Assembly: GCF_002775205.1 (NCBI RefSeq)
Contig: NC_036443.1
Coordinates: 16,592,373 to 16,656,372, forward strand
Source of the DNA: Xiphophorus maculatus
Taxonomy: Eukaryota; Chordata; Actinopteri; Cyprinodontiformes; Poeciliidae
Direction of reading: 5' to 3'
Length of the DNA: 64,000 nt
Shown here piece by piece: positions 55,601-64,000 of the stretch. Position 1 is the stretch's first letter. Each line of letters opens with the position of its first letter. A program made the position numbers and the translations under genes. The notes beneath the pieces are model-generated. The model was not told the DNA's origin. It made no database searches and saw only the letters and a program-made list of their open reading frames with translations.

Positions 55601-58600
55601 TGTAGCAACAGGTTGTAAGCAGTCCCTGAACCAAAATTAACACAAATAAGAAATACTAATAAAAGGGATTCTACATAATAATGAAGTTTGGTAAATACTC
55701 CAACAGTGCAGGTACATTTAAACCCAAAATTATTCATACTCCATGTTGCAGAAGTACATTTAAAGTGATATTTTAGTCTACCAATATGCTTCTTCTGACT
55801 TGGAGTGATATTAATGTTCCAGAGTTGCCAGGCCGGAGTCCACACTGACAGAGAATCTGTGAAAGGAGCTGAACCCTCAAAGACTTGTAATTACAATGCA
55901 AAAAATACATTGCCAAAATAGCAATGGCAACATGCAAAAGACTGGCCAGCAATTTGATTTTTCAATTTCTTAGTAAGAAGGTTATAAGAATTGTTCTATA
56001 TTGCTTTTACTTATGAAGATGTAGATAAAAACGAAAACACTGTTTTAAATACAATATTCATTTTAAATTGTTTTTTTTTTTTTAATCCTTTGAACTATGC
56101 ATGTCCTGACTGGGATAAATGAAAATAAATGTACATCTAAATTTGCCAGGAGCTTGTATAACAATGGACTTAACTGTGTGGGGATACTGACTTGAGTTTC
56201 AGTTATCTCATACATGCATGTATGTGAACGTTAAAATTTACATGCATGCAGTACTTTCCCAAGAACATGCACATATATTTATTTTAGCTTACGAATGTTT
56301 CCAAGCAAAGTTCAGAAAATGCTTAAAATGTAGAATGAACACATTCTGTGTAAGAAACATGAGAGATGGGAATTGGGAGAGAAGTAGGAGGCATCTTGAG
56401 AAGTGAGTCATCCAAATTCAATGGAAACAAACAGAATCAAGAATATCTGATGAACAGATAGACTTTCTTCGATGATGAGGTCAGTCATGCAACACTTCAT
56501 ACGAATCATTAAACTTCACGTGCTGCCACAAACAATGCAGCTCAGGAGTCAGTTATTATAAGTGGTCACTAAATCAGGCAACACAGTAAAACACTAAATC
56601 CAAAGGTAGAAAAAAAAACACAATTGCTTGGCCTATTGGTTAGCTTTGTCACAAAAAAGCACTTTTATATGACTATGAAATAGGTTGCTGAAGAATTTTT
56701 TTGGCAACTACTCGACTACATTGCCTGATTTAAGTGACACTGAATGACAATTGTCAGTGTCGACAAATTATGACGACGTGTGTATTTACGCTTACCTTTT
56801 CATCAGATTTCCCCTCTTTCTCACATGATGAAATGTATGTCACCAGGGCCTCAATGAGTTTTTCACATGTTCGCATTTTTTCCCTGTCCTGTGCTGTGCC
56901 GCTGCTTAGGTTCCTACATGCACATCATTAATCATTGCTCATTATTACGTGGTGTCATATATATGCACCACACAGATTGTCAGAAAATGTAAAAACAGAT
57001 TTTCACTTCAAACTAATATTAATGTTGAAGATAACCTCAGTAAATACCAAAAAAAAAAAAAAGTTTTTCAGTTATAATGAAACTCAAGCACATTTGCGTT
57101 ATGCAGCTGGACAGAGCTCAAAAAAATCTGTTTAGTTTAAATATCTGATTGACCTCAAACAGGCTGTTCATATGCAAAAATCCTTCTGTGTGTGTAATTT
57201 AAAAATGATTCTCCAAAGAAGAGCTGAGCCATAGCAATGTGACAAACTCAATGGAAGATACTGCAAAGATTTGATAGACGTGAAGGGTGCACAACCGGTT
57301 ATTAGATTTAGAGGTAATTACTTTTTCACATATAGCCTGTTTTTTTTAATACCTTTCTTCCCCTGATAAATGGAATATTTGAAAACCGTTCTTTGTACTT
57401 ACTCAACTTCTTGATGCTCTGAAAAATGTTACAAATGCAAATACAGAAGGAAGAAAGATATTTACCTCAAGCAGCCGGTGGCAAAATAGAAAACTTCTGG
57501 ATCTACACATTCTGAGTCATCCTTTGGGATGCTATATGGCACCACCACATTCTTAGTCAGAGCAATAAGTGCTGTTGAAATTAGTTCATTCTTCAGTTCT
57601 TCAGCGGAAGACAGGTTCCAGAGTAGGCCTTTTAAAAAAAAAAAATACATATATATCACTGTTTTAATGCATCAGCATTTTAGACAACTACCAAAAACAC
57701 TTTTCCTAATCCCACAGTTCTCACTGTTCCTTTCTAATGTATAAATGCATCATTCTTTCAACAAATCTGAACTATTAAGTATAGCAAAATGAGTATTTGT
57801 GTCTTCAGATTAAAAATCATTCTTAGCAGAGCTGCCCAATAGATCGAAATGCATGATTCATCATAATTTCATTCTGTGCAATACCACAATCATAAAGAAC
57901 TAGTGGGATTAAATATTTGGTAGGCCATAATTTAATACCCACACCTGATTTACACCTTAGAGACCGAGATGCTACGGATCAGAGGTGACATAATAATTAA
58001 TTAAATGAATTAATTAAAGTAATTAAATGACATAATTAATATGTCATTTAATTACATATCATCATCATAATATTCAAAAACAATATAACAATGTCCTGTT
58101 TTCTCAGTAAAATCCAGCCTTAATTTTTGAGATCCTATTACAATCAGCTGTCCATACCAGCGAGTTGTCTCTGCGTTTCAGTAGACTTTGTGTTCTTCAT
58201 TTGGTTCAGGACCTTAGCTATGCCACCGGATTTCTGAACTTCGATCTTGTTATCCATGTTCTTGAAGACAAGATTTCTCAGAGCACCAGAAGCGGCCTTT
58301 TGTAAGCTTGGGTTGCTGCTGTCCAGCATGTTCACCAAAGGTGGAATTCCATTAAGGTCGAATACCTGCAACACAAAATTGTGATTGGGAGACAACCTGT
58401 TATTTCTGGTTTATGATTAGAATGATTTGTCAGGATTTTTTCAAAGCTGCCATTTTGGATGAAGTGACAATTTTCTGTCATCACAGAGAATAAATGTATC
58501 TTTTTACAATCAACATAAAGTTTTGGTCCTGCTAAAAAAAAAAAAAGCTGGAAAAATATTAAAAATCTAGTTTCTGTCATTTCCAAGTAAGTATGAACAA

Positions 58601-59827
58601 ACTGACAATGGTATTCACTAGTGCGTCTTGCAAAAGCACTCCTTCCCCTTGATGCAACTAAATGCCTTTTTTCCCCTTTTTACATTTTATGTGATAAACC
58701 AACATAAAGTATGTGCAGAGCTGCAAAGTAAGAGGAAAGGCATAAAGTGTTTAATTACAAATAAAAAAAATTTAAAAGTGTGGCATGTATTTGTGTGCAG
58801 TCCCCTGAGTCGGTTCCTTTTTATTGGATGTGTAACTGGTCTGCATATCTAAACTGAAATGTTTCATTATTATTCATGGCAAAATAGCTCAAACTCATGT
58901 ATGGAAAGCCTCTGTGAAGATCAGCTGTAAAGTCTTGAGATAATTTAGCAACTAATTTAACACTAGACCTTGAAAAATAAAATTGACAGAAAATTCACTT
59001 TGATCTAAACCATTCCATTGTATGTTAAATGCTGTGTTTTTTGCAAACACGCTTCCACCCCCTCAGTGACAAAAGACCCTACATTGTATACGATTCCTTC
59101 TGGCAACAGGATGTATGCAGCATACCAACCTCTGCTTTGGCTGAATCTTCACTGTAGCTGATGTGTTGGATATAGTTGGCCCCTTGTTGCTGGTAGCTCT
59201 CATTAGAGCTCGACAGGTATTCCACGGCCTCTTTTAGGGTTATATTATCTTGCATGTATCCTGTAGAGTTCACCCTATCAGAAAACACATAGGAATTGAA
59301 AACTGAGTTGGCAATTAGGTGTTCAGAAGGGGGAAAAATGAATGCCTAATAAATATTATGAATCAAAGCAGAAAGCAAGGAGCAAAGTAAACTCACATGG
59401 GTGACTGCTCGATTTTGGACACCCTAATGGTGCCCAACTTGCCATCGGTTTGAGACTGGGTGGAAGGTGACCGGAAAATGCGTGTTTGACTCTCAGTGAA
59501 AGTCGGGCCATTAATTATTGAACGGGACTCTTTAGTAACTTGAATTTGGCTTGAGTTGATCTGCCCTTTGGCTTTCTAGAAAAAGAATAATAATTAAAAA
59601 AAAAAATTATTTTGATATTATTTTTGAAATCTGGCAAAAACACTGAAGCAATAACTACTCACCATACTACGTGCTGGAGCAAGACAAGAAGCTGAAGTCA
59701 AAACGGGGTCACTCCGACTGGGTTTCAGCCCATTGGGGCTTTTTGTCCAGGATGAGGTGTTGACTTGTTCCATGTTGGAGTTCACTAATCTTCCCTTCAT
59801 ACTTTTAGTTGTTAGACTTCGACTCTT
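52659..59827 (-). CDS. pkp1: Plakophilin-1, desmosomal armadillo-repeat protein (lacks first coding exon)
   Basis: Plakophilin-1 links desmosomal cadherins and desmoplakin to keratin filaments and also occurs in the nucleus. Minus-strand exons in order: 59827-59663, 59575-59397, 59274-59130, 58365-58158, 57628-57466, 56913-56796, 55509-55354, 55276-55088, 53449-53302, 53038-52852 and 52755-52659. All phases agree, giving 584 residues to the stop (human full length 726). The head is Ser-rich (SRSLTTKSMKGR). Armadillo repeats begin in the third exon (EAVEYLSSSNESYQQQGANY) and include ASGALRNLVFKNMDNKIE, GLLWNLSSAEELKNELI, DPEVFYFATGCLRNLSS, VENCMCTLHNLTYQL and CGAMQNLTASKEK. The C-terminal end SKLLHNLWTDKFLRST fits human AARLLLSDMW. 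Synteny with tnnt2 and lad1 supports pkp1 over pkp2-4. The first exon, with the ATG, was not found and probably lies beyond 64000. Confidence 0.93.
53560..55052 (+). mobile_element. hAT DNA transposon copy in a pkp1 intron
   Basis: The ends are CAATGTTCCCTCTAA (53560-53574) and its exact complement TTAGAGGGAACATTG (55038-55052). Flanking 8-mers CACTGATT (53552-53559) and CACGGATT (55053-55060) match at 7 of 8, as expected of a hAT target duplication. A 135-codon frame at 53899-54306 encodes an internal transposase part (FISKVCDHIDARFSEDELKE and WSAFDIEALN). About 54430-54540 holds the C-terminal dimerisation motif, TSSTECERGFSSMNHIKTAS. The middle of the transposase is deleted and the C-terminal frame is interrupted, so the copy is not autonomous. 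It is antisense to pkp1 and ends about 27 bp from the donor of the exon at 55276-55088. Confidence 0.9.
58019..58055. repeat. Perfect 15-bp inverted repeat in a pkp1 intron
   Basis: GTAATTAAATGACAT (58019-58033) pairs with ATGTCATTTAATTAC (58041-58055) around a 7-base loop. It follows related AATTAATTAAA repeats at 57994-58020. Confidence 0.9.
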
Positions 59828-60446
59828 CTGAATATTTACATAAATTGCAGGGCAGAAAAGAACAGCAGTTACTGTTTATGATCCCAAATATGTGAGAAAA
59901 CAAATCAGAACTGAATGAAACAGTTTTTGGCTGAAGACTGCAAAAAGTTCTGGGATGTATTCTTAAAGATTCTCAAATTGCTCTAAGAGAACTCCCTTCT
60001 AAGTCAAAACCTTTGTGCCGTACTAAGAGCCCATTAAGAGTCAGTCAGTTATTTAGAGCAACTCTGAGTGAGTAGATGACAGAAATTCCTGTTTTAGTGA
60101 AGAGGTGTGGTTGACCCCATTGCTGGATGTGATGCTATCTTCTAGGGACTGTGACCACATACATAACTAAGCTGTATTTAGTGCTTTTGATCCATGGATG
60201 CTTTTTAAAGATCTGTTCCTTCTTTTTCTTATAAGGCATTATTTTAAAATCAGACTTTTAGAATAAAACAACTGTCATAATTATTGGAAGAACGTTTCAG
60301 TGTCAAGGTAGTTCAAAGTAATTTAAATCATAAAAGCATCATACAGTCATCAAGTATGAAACAAGCAGTAAACATTACACTTTGCCAAATGTCATCAAAA
60401 TCATCAGGAAAACACACAAATATGTTGATCAATGTTCCAGTGGCTG

Positions 60447-60665
60447 CTAATCAAAGGCAGCTGTAAACAGGCGAGATCTTAGCCTTGAATTAACTGAACT
60501 TTGTATTTCAGCAGTTTTGCAGTTTTCTGGTAGGTAGTTTAAGATTTGAGGTGCATAGAAGCTGAAAGCTGCTTTTCCATGTTTGGTTCTGGTTCTGGGG
60601 ATGCAAAGAAGACCAAAACCAGAAGATCTGAGCGGTCTGGAAGGTTGATACGACAACAACAGAAC
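60447..60665 (-). mobile_element. LINE (L2-like) 3' fragment
   Basis: The minus strand encodes the typical C-terminal tail of fish L2-type reverse transcriptase proteins: RSSGFGLLCIPRTRTKHGKA, AFSFYAPQILNYLP and a final SRLRSRLFTAAF, comparable to the family pattern GLLVVPR-AFS-YAP-LWN-LP-FKSRLKTYLF. Most of the element is absent, as is usual for 5'-truncated copies. The exact ends were not determined. Confidence 0.7.
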
Positions 60666-62677
60666 GACAGCCGAAATACATTAGTTTTGTTGGTTTCATA
60701 AACTAACTTTTGTTGTTGCATAAACTTTTGTTAATGTTAATTCAATATGTGAAAGCGTGGCCAACAGAGATCGAACGGCTTTGTTCACTTCCCCTGCTGT
60801 CATTGTTAAAACTACAGGTAGACTACAATTCTCAAACAGTGCAGAAAATCAATGTAATTGTTCACAACTTCTCCTGTTTGCTGATTGGCCCCCTTTTTTT
60901 TGAGCAGTTTTGCATTGGAAGTTAATGGCCAGGCTAGCACACAAACACACATGCACTTGAACACACAGGCGCACACGCCCACACACATTATTTGAATATT
61001 CCCAAGTAGGACAGAGTAAAACTCAGAAGAGTCTGAGCAACACAAGAGATGAATGTCCATACAAACACAAAAATGAAAGGTTTGGCAGGGAAACCATTTC
61101 CTGTCAAACTTGATCAATGAACATCAGTGAAGAAAGAAGCAACTTCTCTTTGCAGAAAAGTCATTAATCAAAGTTCCAGCTGTCTGCAGCTGACATTTTG
61201 ACATATTTAATTTATCATTAAGGAGAACTAGGTTATGTGAAAGTTATAGGAAGAGGCATGTACAGTTAATCTCCTGGTGTTATAAAGCTCACATTGTGCT
61301 GAGAAAGCAAGACACATATCACCAAGGGACTTGGCAGAAAAATTGAAAAAGATATTCAACATAATGTTTGAATATCTTTAACTTCTTTAAAGCAGTATTT
61401 GGAAACATCCACAGATACAGTGAGTTGTTGCATGTGGTCTTGCTTGGATCAAGTAAGATTCACTGACTAAATTATAACTGAGAATTTCTATGTAACGCAG
61501 TGGATATGCAGTAAGGTGAAGAAACGCCGTTCTGGGGAAAACTTAAAGTTTTAACTAATCCAGTTTAGCAGCCTTTAAAACTGCCTCCCTTTAAGGCTGT
61601 GTTTCTCAGCTTCGGGCAAGATGTCAAGTAAGATAAACTCATATTTTACCTTAAAATAATTCTATAGCAACCAAAAGTTGAAACGTATCCTATCGGCAAA
61701 TGATCTTGCATGTACAATGACATTCAGTGTTTATAAAGTATTATCTAACAGAGGCAGTGGCTTCTATAATAACAGGAAACTACAGAGATTACAAGATTAA
61801 CGTCACTGATCTTTCTAGCTCAATGAATCCCTGAAGGCAAGAATAAACTGAGATCGGCCACTGAATAAACAAGTTTCACTTTTGTAAAATATCAATTACA
61901 TGTTTTTTTTTGTTGTTTTTTGTTTTTTCAAATTGGAAATTAAGTGTATACATTTTTGTGGACTACTAATTCAGCAATGATGACAATTCACTTTAGCACA
62001 TTATTATTCTTACCTGGATTTCAGGAAATAAGCTACATAAAGTTGCACATGCTGTTCAATATAGCTGAATATATTCAAAATTATTCTACCTGATGTGCAT
62101 ATTTGCAGATGAATAAAATATGACACAACATGATGTGTGGACTATGAGCCTTCATCAGAACAGCAACACCAACAAGTTCCCTAGAAATGCCTCACTAATG
62201 TGTGAGCAGGTCAGGTCAGGCCAAATCACCATAAATACATGCACACACCCAAACAAAGATCCAAATAAACACACAGTTGCAGCCAACGTTACTGAAATTT
62301 GGATTACAGAATAGTTCATCTTAGTACACGCATATCGAATCTGGAGTTTTGTAACAGTAGAGAGTGACGTTTTTCTTTTTACACAGCTATTTACCAAAGC
62401 AAACAAACACAGAAGCACATGAATGCAAAAACATCTAAATAGTTTTTCTGCAGAGCATTTCAGCTACTCCGTTTGTTCAAATATCTAGCCATTCATTGTC
62501 TGTCAGTTATCAGAGACTGGGTCACTGAGGTAACGTATCTTGGAAGGAAACTCAGTCAAACCTTTGCATATAGACACACTCTGGCTCATTCTAAGGGGAA
62601 CCCCAAATGGTTACTAGGCCATAAGGTACATAGTCCTTCTGGTCTGCCCAGGGGGCACACTTATGGAAAACCTCTAA

Positions 62678-62860
62678 AGCAGTGGTCTCAAACTGCATTC
62701 ATCAAGGGCCAGAGTCCTGCAACTTTGAGATGTGTCCCTTCTCCTATACATTTGCGTCACTAGCATGCAGTCAAGCTCTCCACAACTCTGCTAATGAGCT
62801 AATATTGGAGTCATGTGTCCTGAAGCAGAGAGGAATGCAGTTTCAGACCCCTACTCTAAA
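62678..62860. repeat. Interspersed repeat with GCAGTGGTCTCAAACTGC end
   Basis: GCAGTGGTCTCAAACTGCAT followed by GGGCCAGAGTCCTGCAACTT is a motif common to many fish repeat copies (hAT-related or SINE-like). A possible partner end, GCAGTTTCAGACCCCTACT, lies at about 62838-62856 in inverted orientation, so the copy is probably about 180 bp. Family uncertain. Confidence 0.5.
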
Positions 62861-62964
62861 GAGAGACATCTTTGAGGCATCCTGTTCAGATGCCAGATGC
62901 AAAGGACCAATGGCTGCTGACTGAGCTCACTCTGTATGATGAAACTCCTCACTAAAACTCTAGA

Positions 62965-63230
62965 GCCGAGTTTGGCCACCTTATTGAAGAAGCTCACTTC
63001 AGCCACTTGTATTCAGGATCTTGTTCAATTGATCATGATACATGTCTCATGGCCATAGGAGAATATAAATTGACCAGTAAATGGAGACTTTAGCTTTTTG
63101 GCTCAATTCCTTCTTTACCACGACGAGTCAATGTGACACCTGCAAAACTACAAATGTGGCCATAATTTGTCAACACATCTCCTGCTCCAACCTTTCATCA
63201 CTCTTGAACAAGACAAATCTCCTTCACTGG
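62965..63230. mobile_element. Old, degraded retrotransposon-derived segment
   Basis: CACCTTATTGAAGAAGCTCA, then GCCACTTGTATTCAGGATCT, then CTTCTTTACCACGACG resemble, with many differences, a repeat segment very common in teleost genomes. The family cannot be fixed here. It is a fossil copy with no usable open frame. Confidence 0.45.
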
Positions 63231-64000
63231 ACCCTCAACCTAGAGCACAACTTGTTCAGAGTAAAAACCATGTCCTGATGCTCAGAGGATATGACTTTTT
63301 AATGTTCAGCCATCATAAATACTAATCTTGAGATCGCATTAGGGGCTCCTCAAGGATCCTTTTTGAAACACTTCAAATTAAGTATCTAATTGCTTCTCCT
63401 AACTCAGATTATGAAGTATTCTAATCTCTCTTGATAGGCAAAAATCTCTGTAATATCAATGACTGAACGGGCTAGAATGTCATACCAAATAATGTGGAAA
63501 ACACAGGGTTTTTTTGTTGCTTATGACAACAAAAATGTCAGAACAGCAGATCGGTACTCAACTACACTCAATTACTTTGTGAATCAATGGTGCTATAAAT
63601 AATATAATTTATAAATTATCCGTCATTCAACGCTGCCATAATGTGAACTCAGAATATTACATATTGATTTCTCAGCAACATGGTTTGGTTAACAGCCTCA
63701 GTAAGTAAGGATTTCAACTACTGATTTCTGGTAATGGCAACAGAATTGGAAAAAAAAGCATCTCGTTCAGCAAATTAGTAATTTTTTTTATGTCTTTCCT
63801 CAATGCAAGCAATTTGATTATTTTAAGTCTATTTCTAGCCATTCACTCCAAATCGGCTTTTAATGACTTGCTGCAGCAATTTGTAAGACATTTCTTCTCA
63901 ATTTATATCCAACATAATATATCAACACACAGACTCGTTGCCATCGCAACTAACAGCGCTGTTAATTAGGGTGCTTCCTTCTCCCTCACTATTTTTTTAC

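Larger units (their letters stand above)
59828..64000. other. Probable pkp1 intron 1, running off the window
   Basis: Lies upstream (minus strand) of the first pkp1 exon seen. No exon starting with ATG and compatible with codon phase 0 was recognised. It holds a LINE tail and older repeats listed separately; the rest is AT-rich sequence without features. Confidence 0.5.

Noticed and set aside
1-64000. tRNA, rRNA or other structured RNA genes
   Set aside because: No cloverleaf with box A/B motifs or rRNA core sequence was recognised on reading; a covariance-model scan would be needed to exclude them fully.

Overview
This window is nuclear DNA from a bony fish, most likely a teleost. It is AT-rich and has compact vertebrate-type genes with GT-AG introns, short CA/TG/AT microsatellites and several decayed DNA transposons. 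The genes were identified by reading their splice structure and comparing the translations, from memory, with known vertebrate proteins. The species cannot be named from the sequence.

From left to right the genes are csrp1 (+, CDS 13255-17251), phlda3 (+, 18693-19115), tnni1 (+, 26398-28398), lad1 (+, 30438-39983), tnnt2 (+, 41113-47971) and pkp1 (-, 52659-59827, missing only its first coding exon). This is the human 1q32.1 block PKP1-TNNT2-LAD1-TNNI1-PHLDA3-CSRP1, in the same order and relative orientations. The next human neighbour, NAV1, points away from CSRP1. At the left edge there is a minus-strand promoter-like region (about 2638-2800) and a well-spliced candidate exon (780-956) where a nav1 5' end would be expected; this identity is inferred from position only.

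The genes fall into two functional groups. Three are striated-muscle or actin genes: tnni1 and tnnt2 encode the inhibitory and tropomyosin-binding subunits of troponin, and csrp1 encodes a two-LIM adaptor of the actin cytoskeleton. Two are epithelial anchoring genes: lad1 (ladinin-1) and pkp1 (desmosomal plakophilin-1). phlda3 encodes a small PH-domain protein and is a known p53 target; a near-perfect p53 site lies about 190 bp upstream of its start codon.

Mobile and repeat DNA includes a hAT transposon copy at about 6140-7443 carrying another repeat, and a hAT copy at 53560-55052 with near-perfect 8-bp target duplications, inserted about 27 bp from a pkp1 splice donor. There is also a LINE tail at about 60447-60665, a GATCGG-rich repeat at about 9400-9560, and an unusual number of perfect inverted repeats, including a 28-bp palindrome in the csrp1 3' UTR.

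The least explained parts are two coding-like plus-strand exons between tnnt2 and pkp1 (48269-48417 with a stop, and 51391-51514) that match no gene I recognise. I found no wholly new system; the best leads are these orphan exons, the p53 element, the odd LIM2 spacing of csrp1 and the left-edge minus-strand exon.
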